From positions 1 to 64,000 of the forward strand of contig JABURQ010000011.1 in the NCBI GenBank assembly GCA_014762625.1: 64,000 nt of DNA, written 5' to 3'. Position 1 is the first letter of the stretch, and each line of letters opens with the position of its first letter. The position numbers were made by a program, and so were the translations under genes. Under the pieces are notes generated by a model. That model worked only from the letters and a program-made list of their open reading frames with translations, was not told the DNA's origin and did no database searches. Below are positions 37,388-45,000 of the stretch, piece by piece. The DNA is from Planctomycetaceae bacterium. GTDB lineage: Bacteria; Planctomycetota; Planctomycetia; Planctomycetales; Planctomycetaceae.

Positions 37388-37739
37388 GGGGGCGATCGGC
37401 TTCGACTGGATGACTGTAAGTTGAGGTGGCGTGTCGTGGTTGATCAGCCGGCCACGTAAAAAGCTGATCGAACAATAATTGCAAAACCTTCTTTGCAACT
37501 GGCTGCGTAACAACGCGGTCCCGGCTTAGGAATCCTCGCCTGAGGAGTCCGACTGTCGGTTGAAAAATCAGGCTGGCTTCTGTTCACTGCCCACCACGGC
37601 GGAAGCGAGATTCGTTGTGGGCTGGCTGATGGCGGCTTTGTTTATTGAGCCAAAATCAGTGAGATCAATCAATAAAATACACACGTAGAGGCTTCAGCCG
37701 AGGCATCACAGGACGCGGGTTCGATTCCCGCCGCCTCCA
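37388..37739 (+). ncRNA. ssrA: Transfer-messenger RNA (tmRNA), tag AKPSLQLAA
   Basis: The 5' end GGGGGCGATCGGCTTCGACTGG and the 3' end GCGGGTTCGATTCCCGCCGCCTCCA are the tRNA-like parts. The first seven bases pair with CGCCTCC near the 3' end. The resume codon and tag frame are at 37481-37510: GCA AAA CCT TCT TTG CAA CTG GCT GCG TAA, giving AKPSLQLAA, with the usual LAA end that ClpXP recognises. The CCA tail is not encoded in full after the discriminator A. tmRNA rescues stalled ribosomes with SmpB. The 3' end doubles as the attachment site of the downstream island and stays functional after insertion because the sequence is restored. Confidence 0.95.
37715..37739 (+). repeat. Attachment core, left copy (tmRNA 3' end)
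   Basis: The 25 bases from the T-arm to the discriminator base of ssrA. A copy with 21 of 25 bases identical stands at 45543-45567, and the last 13 bases recur exactly at 45718-45730. Tyrosine recombinases commonly use tRNA and tmRNA 3' ends in this way. Confidence 0.75.
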
Positions 37740-37745
37740 TTTCGA

Positions 37746-37779
37746 GCCACTTGCGATAACAATCGCAAGTGGCTTTTTT
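37746..37779 (+). terminator. Terminator of ssrA
   Basis: GCCACTTGCGAT (37746-37757), loop AACA, perfect complement ATCGCAAGTGGC (37762-37773) and TTTTTT. The hairpin at 45734-45769 has a related stem (GCCACTT...AAGTGGC) and is probably the original ssrA terminator displaced by the insertion, or the element's copy of it. Confidence 0.92.
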
Positions 37780-37846
37780 CATTGGATTTGCGCAATGTTG
37801 AATGTCGCATTTACCTTCTCTGGTGGCCGTTTTCTCGCCAATTCCG

Positions 37847-37877
37847 TCTAGTTTCGGCCTGTTTCCTGTCTAGTTTG
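37847..37877 (+). repeat. Paired TCTAGTTT motif (putative integrase arm site), left end
   Basis: A 31-base unit with TCTAGTTT at both ends, located 107 bases inside the left boundary. 27 of 31 bases match the unit at 45594-45624, and an inverted related pair is at 45505-45531. Two short direct motifs per site near an att core is the usual form of arm-type integrase binding sites; this role is inferred. Confidence 0.65.
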
Positions 37878-37950
37878 CTCTGGGCGGTCGTCGCTTTTCA
37901 CGACTACAATGCCCAAAACAGACAAGCATCTTAGGCGAGGACACGGGGCG

Positions 37951-38961
37951 ATGCCCACCTACAACAAGACTGTCAAACGGGGCAACGGCAAGCCAATCAC
38001 GCACTACGTCGGCAAAAACCGAAAAGGTGTACCGGAGAAATTCCGCCTCGGGTACGACCCTGCCGCAGCCCAGCGCAGGCTCGATCAGATTCAAGCGATT
38101 TGGGACCATTTGGAAATCTGGGTGAGTGAGGCCAAGGCCAACATCGAGATCAAGGGCAAGACGAAGCTCCGAACTTACTGGACCCAGCCGTACCTCAAAG
38201 CAGCCAAGGCAATCGCAAAGGGGGAACCGCCGACGTTGCCCAAGGGAGAGTACGAGCAACCAGAGCTATACCTGAAACGGCTTGGCCTGATCTCCGAAGC
38301 GAGTGGAACAAAGTTTGAGCCTGCGAATCCTGACGAGTACGAAACTGCCGTCTACTTGGTCAAGAAAACCGCTGATGAATCACGCAGCACGATTTCAGCG
38401 GCGGCGAATGTCCCGGCAGCTACCGGCCAGACCCTCAAGAATGCCATCGATGGTTACGAAGAATCGGTGAAAAGGCGTCATACCCAAGCAGACGGAGCAA
38501 TTGACGCTTGGGGCAAAGCACGGCTCGACCAGATGAGTACGATTCGCAACTACCTCAGCGACAAACGGTTCGGTGGTCAAAACTATCTTCGCCTTGATCT
38601 GGCCGAACTCACTTTCCAACGCTGCGATGAAATCTACGGCATTTTTCGGGGGCGGCCACTGACGTTTCTCAGCAAGCTGCGTAAGCGGATGGCAGACAAA
38701 TCCGCCAAGAACTACATCAAGGAACTCGGGAGCTTCTTCGACTGGCTCGATGGTGCAGATGGCTTTGACTGGATTCAGCCCCGTCGCTTTCACAAGATTT
38801 CTAAGACGCCTGACAAGCTCACAGCGCAAGAGCAATATGAACGGAGGCAGAAGAAACAGCAGAGCATCATCCCATCCTCCACAGCCGTGCCGATGACGTG
38901 GTGCCGTTCGAGGATAGTGAGGAACTCGTCACCAACAGCGGTCTGCCCGCCTCAGCTTTGA
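37951..38961 (+). pseudogene. Tyrosine recombinase (integrase), N-terminal part only
   Basis: Residues of about 1-300 from ATG 37951 (GAGGA 9 bases upstream; ATG 37909 is an alternative) resemble phage integrase N-terminal and core-binding domains: THYVGKNRKGVPEKF, then a helical region with KSAKNYIKELGSFFDWL typical of the SAM-like core-binding fold. The catalytic domain with R-HxxR-Y is missing. After about 38860 the frame runs into nonsense and stops at 38961, because a different coding sequence (a hydrolase C-terminus in another frame) begins there. I read this as a deletion that removed the recombinase C-terminal half. Confidence 0.75.
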
Positions 38962-39068
38962 TCGAAGTCGGAGACGACCACCGGCTCGCTGATCCAGAGC
39001 CGCTGGCGAAGATGTTGGAAGCGTGCTTGAAGGCACCCAATCACAGAACACTTGAGGACTACGACTGA
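38865..39068 (+). pseudogene. C-terminal remnant of an alpha/beta hydrolase
   Basis: In the frame starting at 38865 the translation contains ILHSRADDVVPFEDSEELV, then ALIEVGDDHRLADPEPLAKML and ends with TGA at 39066-39068. This is the normal end of alpha/beta hydrolases: the aspartate-bearing DDVVPF loop and the catalytic-histidine DHRL motif. There is no start codon and no N-terminal part; the upstream sequence is integrase in a different frame. It is a 67-codon fossil left by the same deletion that truncated the integrase. Confidence 0.7.
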
Positions 39069-39080
39069 ACGGAGTTTCGG

Positions 39081-39551
39081 ATGGACTTTGGGCAATCACC
39101 AGACCGCACAATTCCTCTCTTGGTCGTGACCCGAGCCGTAGACCCAAGCGAGCGAAACCCATTGCGGTTCCATCTGGATGACTTCCCGTTTGGTGGGGGT
39201 GTCTATGTAGTTCGATTTGCGAACAGAAGTGTTCAGCGGCTCGTCGGAGAGAGCGACGTTTTGCGGATCGGCCACACGGGAAACTTTCGTCAGCGATTCA
39301 ACAGTTATGGACCGACAGACGTGCTTGGCGAATTGAACCTCAACTTAGGCGAAGTTTTAGGAGGGAAGCGAAAGGATGCTGCGAATGTCGTGGTTGTCCA
39401 TGCGCTGATACGGTTCCTCAGCCCGCCGAATGAGGAAGAAGTCCTCGTGGACTTCTACTCCAAAGCCTCTGAGCAAGACTTCTTGTTGAAGTACGTTGAT
39501 CGGCACCTTGAAACGCCACCGTTGAATTTCTCCCTCAAGGGACGTGCGTAA
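39081..39551 (+). CDS. GIY-YIG-like nuclease-fold protein
   Basis: 156 residues; GGAG lies 8-10 bases before ATG 39081. The segment GGVYVVRFANRS followed by VLRIGHTGNFRQRFNSY corresponds to the GIY...YIG core (G-V-Y and R-I-G) with the downstream arginine. The rest shows no second domain. GIY-YIG proteins cut DNA in repair, restriction or homing, but the tyrosines vary here and activity is uncertain. It follows the hydrolase remnant by 12 bases. Confidence 0.55.
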   Translation: MDFGQSPDRTIPLLVVTRAVDPSERNPLRFHLDDFPFGGGVYVVRFANRSVQRLVGESDVLRIGHTGNFRQRFNSYGPTDVLGELNLNLGEVLGGKRKDAANVVVVHALIRFLSPPNEEEVLVDFYSKASEQDFLLKYVDRHLETPPLNFSLKGRA

Positions 39552-39630
39552 ACTGCGTCGAGAGGCCGTTGCCGTGATGGTTGGACCTGCCGGGAGACAC
39601 TCCGCTGTTCCAGCTAAACGGAAACGCAGT

Positions 39631-41142
39631 TCAAATGCCATCGGATCGCAATCCACCTTCAACCCGCACCACTCCATCTGTATGTGCAATCGCAGTCACA
39701 TGTCCATCCTGCGACACTACGAAGACGAATGAATCGAGTTCTCGCATTGCGAATGACAAAGATGACTGATGTCGAGAGCCTTTGTTCTTGAGGATGCTGG
39801 CATATTCAATGGTGTCATCATTGCCATCCACGAATGTAATGCTTGATTCATCAACTGCCGCCTTATCAATGATTGCACCGAACCCGTGAAGTCTGAAATC
39901 AGTTCCCAACACTATTGCGCCATCGGTGCCAGCGAGGTATGCAGTCTCCCGGACGGACTCCCGCAAGGCGGCACCTTGCAGCAGCAACGGTAGGCCGGGC
40001 GAGTGCGACGGAGACACACGAGTTGTTCCATAACCATCCTCATACGCAGTCTCCCAATATCGAGTGACAGCTTTTTGCAGCCGTGTACTCTCGGTCGGAT
40101 ACTTGTAGGACAATGTTGTGACGTCATGCCGGTTGCTAAAGATCAAGATTCCGCCATGCCCAAGTTGAGACATGCGCCACACCAGTTCAGCAACTACCAA
40201 CTCAGGTTTGCAGTCTGCGGCACTTTCTCTTTGGAGACTCGTGCGGAGCATTCCGATTATTTCTTGAGACTTATCCTTCGGCAGGCGACGTTCGATGTCC
40301 TTCTCTACCTTCTTTCGGAACTCATCTCCCAAGAGGTCTGCAATTTGCGCATTTAGTATTCCGGCCAGTATTTCCAATGACTTGCTTTTCAGAAGTGATT
40401 GTGAGGCAATCACTCTACCGGCTTTGTACGACAGCATCCCGGTGTCACAGAGTACATCGATGTTTCCCGGACCACGGACTGCCACTTGGAACCGGAATGT
40501 TCTTTTCTTCTCGTGATGCTGGGCGACGAACGTGTCCAAATGGGCGGAACGTGATCGACCGATCCCTACGATTACAGGCTGATTGTTGTGAGCCTCTATT
40601 GCGAGGCTACAGTTGTCCGACACCGCATGAGCGAGTTTGGCTATTGCAGTGGCTTCGGCAGGAATGGGTGGATGAAAGAAGCGGGGCTGATGTGCGTGGC
40701 CTAGCCCCTCATCAGTGGCAGTGTCCTTCGATGCGGCAATGTGCAGCGTAACTTGTGGCAACCGGCCCTCATCGCCAATCATGCTTGCGTAATAACACTC
40801 TGCGATGAGCTTTGCAGCTACTTCGTTCGACGGCAGCGACATCGAAAAGACCGAACCAAGCAGGCTGCGCTCTGTTGCTGACCTCATCCTGTCGAGAAGT
40901 GGCGTTGTTTGTGCTATGAAGTCACCGATGTGTGTCTTAGTCGAGACGACTTCGACTGTAGTATCGGAGCTATTACTGCCGGACTTGGCGTTGTCCTTTT
41001 GTGTGTCCTCGGTCTTATTGCCAAGAGTTTTTGAACTTCCTTTCTGCTTGCGGTCTTTCTTTTTGTCCTTCTTAGACCTTGCCTTGTCCTTATCGTGTTT
41101 CTTCTGGCCGCCTTTGCCAGCCTTACCTTTTCGCCTTGGCAT
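39631..41142 (-). CDS. DisA_N/DAC-like nucleotide-binding domain protein with lysine-rich N-terminus
   Basis: 503 residues. The first 60 are extremely basic (KKHDKDKARSKKDKKKDRKQK), suggesting nucleic acid or ribosome binding. A mixed middle region follows. The last 110 residues resemble the diadenylate cyclase fold: GTDGAIVLGTDF (DGA at 407-409), HGFGAII, GSRHQSS (RH at 457-458) and FVFVVSQDGHV. DGA and RHxS are the two signature motifs of c-di-AMP synthases of the DisA_N family. It might synthesise or merely sense a nucleotide; divergent DAC-like sensor domains are known. It lies 76 bases downstream of a sigma-like gene on the same strand, and the two may be one operon. Confidence 0.6.
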   Translation of the reverse strand: MPRRKGKAGKGGQKKHDKDKARSKKDKKKDRKQKGSSKTLGNKTEDTQKDNAKSGSNSSDTTVEVVSTKTHIGDFIAQTTPLLDRMRSATERSLLGSVFSMSLPSNEVAAKLIAECYYASMIGDEGRLPQVTLHIAASKDTATDEGLGHAHQPRFFHPPIPAEATAIAKLAHAVSDNCSLAIEAHNNQPVIVGIGRSRSAHLDTFVAQHHEKKRTFRFQVAVRGPGNIDVLCDTGMLSYKAGRVIASQSLLKSKSLEILAGILNAQIADLLGDEFRKKVEKDIERRLPKDKSQEIIGMLRTSLQRESAADCKPELVVAELVWRMSQLGHGGILIFSNRHDVTTLSYKYPTESTRLQKAVTRYWETAYEDGYGTTRVSPSHSPGLPLLLQGAALRESVRETAYLAGTDGAIVLGTDFRLHGFGAIIDKAAVDESSITFVDGNDDTIEYASILKNKGSRHQSSLSFAMRELDSFVFVVSQDGHVTAIAHTDGVVRVEGGLRSDGI

Positions 41143-41218
41143 GTTTGTAAATCCGAATGTGGACTGAGAGCAAGCTACCGAAGGTCTAGCCGACTTTGGC
41201 TCATTTCATGCACGGAAG

Positions 41219-42004
41219 CTAGTTGTCGTTTATTCTAAACTCCTTCTGGCTCATCTTCACCCCAAACCTTTTCCCCACCGTTTCAGCTTCCTCCTCCATT
41301 GCCCGCCGAACCAGCGCAAGGAACTCCGGGTCGCTTGCCCCGAACTCTTCCGCAGTCCGCTTGATGGCCTGCACCACCTTTTTGATTTTGTAGCTCGTCT
41401 CCAAGCCGGGCTGCCCGATCAACGATTTTGTTTCCCCGCCCGCCAGCCGCTCGTCGAATACATCGAGCGCTGCCTGCCCGTGCTTTTCCAGTAGGAACTC
41501 TCTGAACGCTTGGATGAGTGTCTCGGACTGCGACTGCCGAACCGGAACGTCCATCGCAGCTTCTCCTCCCCCGTGCATCGAGACGGCTGGGATTCTCTTT
41601 CTTCTCGTCATCCGTGCCGCACGATGATTGAGCAGAGCGTTGCGCACGCTCAGCTTGAACCTCGCCATGATGGGCTGGCCGCTCCAGCCTGAGAACAGCG
41701 TGCCGGGCGAAACGAGCAAGCGGACGATGATGTCGTGGACGACATTATCGAGATCATGCTCTTTCACGCCCAACCGTCTAGCTGCGGCATCTACGTAGCC
41801 GATCCAGTCCATTTCTTGAGCTTGCTGTAGCTCTTTTTTTGTTTCCGGGGCGTCTGTTCGGGCGATGAGCTTCTCGACCTGCGCATTCATCAGGGCATTC
41901 AACTCGCCACGGGGAAACTCTCCACTGACCTCCCACAATCGGAGCAGAGATTCGAGTTCGTTGTTTTGGGCGACGAGCCAGTCGTGAAAGTGTTTCCAAG
42001 CCAT
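41219..42004 (-). CDS. Sigma-70-family-like regulator
   Basis: 261 residues from ATG 42004 (a TTG at 42031 is an alternative). Residues about 80-150 look like sigma region 2: DLDNVVHDIIVRLL, then RNALLNHRAARMTRRKR, the basic end typical of ECF factors. Residues about 180-220 (VFDERLAGGETKSLIG...YKIKKVVQAIK) may form a region 4 helix-turn-helix. The spacer is longer than in ordinary ECF factors, and there is an extra C-terminal tail. It lies in the island, upstream of the DAC-like gene on the same strand, and is divergent from the gene at 42160. The 155-base gap between them should hold both promoters. Confidence 0.5.
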   Translation of the reverse strand: MAWKHFHDWLVAQNNELESLLRLWEVSGEFPRGELNALMNAQVEKLIARTDAPETKKELQQAQEMDWIGYVDAAARRLGVKEHDLDNVVHDIIVRLLVSPGTLFSGWSGQPIMARFKLSVRNALLNHRAARMTRRKRIPAVSMHGGGEAAMDVPVRQSQSETLIQAFREFLLEKHGQAALDVFDERLAGGETKSLIGQPGLETSYKIKKVVQAIKRTAEEFGASDPEFLALVRRAMEEEAETVGKRFGVKMSQKEFRINDN

Positions 42005-42159
42005 GTGAGTATGTAGTCCGCTCGCCTTCAAATCCCTTCGCTATCCCATCGAAACGGCCTGCTGCGCAGCGACCGATTGAGAGGGAGAAAAGGGGAGAGA
42101 AAAGCAGCCCTCCAACTGCGTCCACACGGTTCTTCTTTTATAGAAAGGAGAACCAATCA

Positions 42160-42606
42160 ATGCTCAACACTCTCAAATCGCTCGTTTCCAAATCTTGGAA
42201 AAACAACAAGCCCGACCTTCAACCGGGCAAGCACCACATCGACGAGGAGTTCCTCGTTCGTGTCCACGGCACGGTCGAGAAGCTCGACGATGAATTCGCT
42301 GCTCCGACCGTGAGCATCCCTCTGATCCCGGCGCTGGCCTTTCTCTTCGACCGGCTCGGTATGGATCGTGACGAGGCACTCATTGTCCTTCGTGACGCTC
42401 TCAAGCAAGCGATGAAGAAGGGCGAGAAGGAAGACGCCGCCATCACTGCTCGCATGTCCGACGTGACGGACGTTGTGAAGGCCGTCCGCAAGGACTTGAT
42501 CGGCCAGCTTCCTCCAATGCGCCGTGCTGGGAAAGTCATCACCAACGATCTTCAAGTCGAGTTGGTGCCGGTGGCTGCTGACGAACGCACTCGCATCGCC
42601 GCATAG
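42160..42606 (+). CDS. Island protein of unknown function, 148 aa
   Basis: Not recognised. A strong ribosome binding site (AAAGGAG, 42144-42150) precedes ATG 42160. The protein begins with a basic N-terminus (LVSKSWKNNKPDL), has a hydrophobic helix (SIPLIPALAFLFDRLG) and an alpha-helical second half rich in charged residues, without cysteines or metal motifs. The good initiation site and its place next to the divergent sigma-like gene suggest that it is expressed. Confidence 0.65.
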   Translation: MLNTLKSLVSKSWKNNKPDLQPGKHHIDEEFLVRVHGTVEKLDDEFAAPTVSIPLIPALAFLFDRLGMDRDEALIVLRDALKQAMKKGEKEDAAITARMSDVTDVVKAVRKDLIGQLPPMRRAGKVITNDLQVELVPVAADERTRIAA

Positions 42607-42732
42607 GTTGAGCAGCCCGGTTCATTCACGGATGGGTGAGCCGGGCATTGTTTCTTCGCCTTCGCCGCTCACGCCACTTGTACTTCTACCTGACGACACA
42701 ACAAAGCAACTTGCAAATGAAAGCAGTAACCG

Positions 42733-43212
42733 ATGCCCAGCAATGATCTACGTCGGAAGATGACCGAAACAATTGTCACCGCCATCGAAAACGGTGTCAG
42801 GCCGTGGAAACGGCCTTGGTCGCTTTCGCCCAACAGCGGAAGACCGGCAAATGTCGTTTCAAAGAATGCTTACAGCGGCGCAAATCCGCTTCTTCTTGAA
42901 GTTCACCGGCAACAGCAACGAGAACTAGGCCACAATCTTGACAGCCGTTGGTATGGCACGTTTCGCCAATGGGCTGACCTTGGCATGTCTGTAAAGAAGC
43001 GACCCGAGAACGTGAAGCCCGGTGAGTGGGGCGCTCGCATCGTGTTCTATCAGCCAAAGAGGATGGCACGATTATCTTCATTGATGAAGCGGCGGAGTTA
43101 CGTGACAAATCTTTGCAGGTTGCTCTCTACTTGGCTCTCGACCAAAGGAAGATTCTGCTCAATGGTCAAAAGAAAGGCACGTCACCAATCAGCATCCCCA
43201 TTGCCGACGTGA
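42733..43212 (+). pseudogene. ArdC-like ssDNA-binding protein, N-terminal fragment
   Basis: Residues 1-109 fit the ArdC N-terminal domain (DUF1738): TETIVTAIENGVRPWKRPW, GRPANVVSKNAYSGANPLLL, WYGTFRQWADLGMSVKK and GARIVFYQPK. Full-length proteins carry on into a longer domain or peptidase; here the frame leaves homology at about 43060 and continues as random sequence to 43212. A RuvB-like sequence starts at the same point in another frame. ArdC proteins protect or prime incoming DNA in plasmids and conjugative elements. Confidence 0.7.
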
Positions 43213-43589
43213 CCTTGCTGCTGGCGACCACCGACGAATACGAGTTGCTCCAGCCGCTTCGGGAAGGTGACGAGTGGATCAGCACGCATCCGATCTGCGT
43301 GCTGTGGACGGACAAGTTCGACGACCTCTCCCGGTCCCGAAGCCTCGAACCCATGCAGGTGAATGAGACGTTACGGACCTTGGCAGCACAGCTTGCTGGG
43401 GTCATGCGTGAAATCTGTGACGAGGCCAACCGGGACGGTCACGGCACAGACTGGCGAAACCAGCACCCTCGGGTGCAAGAGATCGTGCGTAAGCTCGTGG
43501 CTGCTACGGGGTCGAGAGAAGGCATGAACGTGTTTGAAGCATTTGAAAAATGCGAGCAACTGGCTCGCCAACAATCCATTGAGGAGTAA
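43026..43589 (+). CDS. Chimeric frame: RuvB-like AAA core segment joined to an unknown C-terminal domain
   Basis: The frame from GTG 43026 encodes about 12 residues of out-of-frame ArdC sequence, then a segment like the middle of RuvB: GTIIFIDEAAEL (Walker B) and VTLLLATTDEYELLQPLR (sensor 1). There is no Walker A, sensor 2 or DNA-binding wing, so it cannot be an active helicase. After LQPLRE it changes to a helical domain beginning EGDEWISTHPICVLWTDKF that I do not recognise. That part runs in frame to 43589. I take it as two successive deletion joints, the second keeping the frame. Whether it is translated is unclear; the next gene starts 2 bases after it. Confidence 0.55.
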   Translation: MGRSHRVLSAKEDGTIIFIDEAAELRDKSLQVALYLALDQRKILLNGQKKGTSPISIPIADVTLLLATTDEYELLQPLREGDEWISTHPICVLWTDKFDDLSRSRSLEPMQVNETLRTLAAQLAGVMREICDEANRDGHGTDWRNQHPRVQEIVRKLVAATGSREGMNVFEAFEKCEQLARQQSIEE

Positions 43590-43591
43590 GC

Positions 43592-43897
43592 GTGATTGAC
43601 GTGAATAAGCCGAAATTCAGCTTGGGGAAGGTAGTCGCCACGACGCTCGCATTGGAAGCTCTGAACGAGTCCAACCAGTCTCCGTGGGAATTCATCTCCC
43701 GACATGCGAGTGGTGATTGGGGCGAAGAGCTTTGTGACGAAGATCGAGAACTCAACGAACAGGCGTTGAGCGATGGCTCTCGGCTTCTCAGCGCCTACGT
43801 GACCAAATCGAATCAGAAAGTCTGGGTGATAACCGAGGCTGAGGACGACAGTGGCAAGCGGGCAGCGACGACGGTGTTGCTGCCGGAAGAATACTGA
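43592..43897 (+). CDS. Small conserved plasmid/island protein, 101 aa
   Basis: GAGGAG precedes a GTG start at 43592. The sequence KFSLGKVVATTLALEAL, RHASGDWGEELCDEDRELNEQAL, RLLSAYVTKSNQKVWVITEAED and the end TTVLLPEEY follow the pattern of a widespread short protein of plasmids and integrative elements. No function has been established that I know of. It begins a tight row of small genes. Confidence 0.75.
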   Translation: MIDVNKPKFSLGKVVATTLALEALNESNQSPWEFISRHASGDWGEELCDEDRELNEQALSDGSRLLSAYVTKSNQKVWVITEAEDDSGKRAATTVLLPEEY

Positions 43898-43908
43898 TTG
43901 GAGGCCAC

Positions 43909-44220
43909 ATGAAGACTGTCAACGACAATCCGATTGTTGAGATCAGGGGCCAGCGTATCGCCGTCGTTCCGCAGGATCACATGACGACTGATGAGGTCCG
44001 TGCCATTCAGGAAGAAATCGTGGACAAGAAACTGTGGGACACGATGCCTTGGCTCGATCCGAAGGATAGCCGAAGCATCGTAATGATTTCCAAGCTCCCC
44101 ACTGATGAACTGGAAGTCATCCTGCTCACGAAGCACCACCTTTCAGTTCGTCGGAAGGCAATCGTTCTTGAACTGCTCAAGCGTCGGTACAGATCGGAGG
44201 GTGGGCATGAGGCGTCGTGA
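43909..44220 (+). CDS. Island protein of unknown function, 103 aa
   Basis: Not recognised. ATG 43909 follows TTGGAGG. The protein is hydrophilic, with a small beta-like N-terminal part (VEIRGQRIAVVPQD) and a helical remainder ending in basic residues. It overlaps the next gene by 14 bases, consistent with an operon 43592-44969. Confidence 0.6.
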   Translation: MKTVNDNPIVEIRGQRIAVVPQDHMTTDEVRAIQEEIVDKKLWDTMPWLDPKDSRSIVMISKLPTDELEVILLTKHHLSVRRKAIVLELLKRRYRSEGGHEAS

Positions 44221-44626
44221 ATTTCTCGCCGTAGCTGCGGTTGCCCCATTCCTTGGCATCGGTCGAAATCTTCCAGCGGTAGAGTCCACCGAATTGATGC
44301 CTAATCGACTCTTCCTGCCCGGAATCGTCTGGTCGTCAATGGCCTTCATCGGACAGGTGAATCATGGCTTCGTCTACTTCGATGCACGGGTGACTGCTCA
44401 AGCGGCAAGACGGCTCGCTCGGGCCATCAACGACGAATGGAGAGAACTACCTGAGTGGTTTTCGTTTTACCTTGGATTCATGGACGACCCGATCTCACAG
44501 CAGTGGCTCACCGGCGAAGGCTGGGAGCGTCGTGTCCGAATAGCCGAAGCGTTTTTCCGAAATGGTGCTTTCGTTGTCGAACTGCACAGCGATGGAATTT
44601 TGCTGTTGCGGGAGGACCAGCAGTGA
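44207..44626 (+). CDS. Exported protein with twin-arginine-like leader, 139 aa
   Basis: ATG 44207 lies inside the end of the previous gene, after GGAGGGTGGGC. The leader MRRREFLAVAAVAPFLG has consecutive arginines, a phenylalanine-leucine and a hydrophobic stretch, resembling a Tat signal. The mature part has FVYFDARVTAQAARRLARAI and WFSFYLGFMDD; I recognise no family. Its stop overlaps the next start (GTGA). Confidence 0.6.
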   Translation: MRRREFLAVAAVAPFLGIGRNLPAVESTELMPNRLFLPGIVWSSMAFIGQVNHGFVYFDARVTAQAARRLARAINDEWRELPEWFSFYLGFMDDPISQQWLTGEGWERRVRIAEAFFRNGAFVVELHSDGILLLREDQQ

Positions 44627-44799
44627 ATCGTGAACCATTCATCAACTTGTTCGATGTTGCGGGCATCCTGATGCTCTGCGTTGTGATCGCTGCCGTGCTT
44701 GCGGCCCTCGGGTCAAAACTCATCACTTGGGGAGTCGTGGCAGTGATCGTCGTGTTGTTCGGGTCTGCGGTCGTCTCCGCTAAGTGGGGTGCGCCATGA
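44623..44799 (+). CDS. Small membrane protein, 58 aa
   Basis: GTG 44623 overlaps the preceding stop by four bases, and GGAGGACC lies upstream. Two hydrophobic helices (IDMLF-region ILMLCVVIAAVLAAL and WGVVAVIVVLFGSAV) span nearly the whole protein. It overlaps the next gene start (ATGA at 44796-44799). Function unknown; size and arrangement fit an inner-membrane accessory peptide. Confidence 0.6.
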   Translation: MNREPFINLFDVAGILMLCVVIAAVLAALGSKLITWGVVAVIVVLFGSAVVSAKWGAP

Positions 44800-44969
44800 G
44801 TCAACCTCCAGAGTTCTTTCAGCCGTCAAGCTCCGGGGCATGGCTTGGGTTCGGGGCCTTCTTCGTTGTGCTGGCTTTGATTTGGCCGTGGCTTCTCGGA
44901 TTGTTCGTCGGAGTCGCTTCGTTTTACGTTCTGTTTTATGCGTACTATCGGATGCTTGGTGGGAAATGA
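44796..44969 (+). CDS. Small membrane protein, 57 aa
   Basis: ATG 44796 overlaps the previous stop. The N-terminal 16 residues are polar and the rest forms one long or two short transmembrane helices (FGAFFVVLALIWPWLLGLF and SFYVLFYAYY). It is the last gene of the 43592-44969 row, ahead of a hairpin. Function unknown. Confidence 0.6.
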   Translation: MSQPPEFFQPSSSGAWLGFGAFFVVLALIWPWLLGLFVGVASFYVLFYAYYRMLGGK

Positions 44970-44973
44970 GAAA

Positions 44974-45000
44974 CCGCTCGCAATCGTCGATTGCGAGCGG
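44974..45000. terminator. Perfect 27-base palindromic hairpin after the small-gene row
   Basis: CCGCTCGCAATCG and CGATTGCGAGCGG pair perfectly around a central T. It begins five bases after the stop at 44969, where a terminator is expected, but lacks a T run (CTTCGG follows). The next 280 bases, up to 45280, hold no gene that I can support. Confidence 0.6.
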
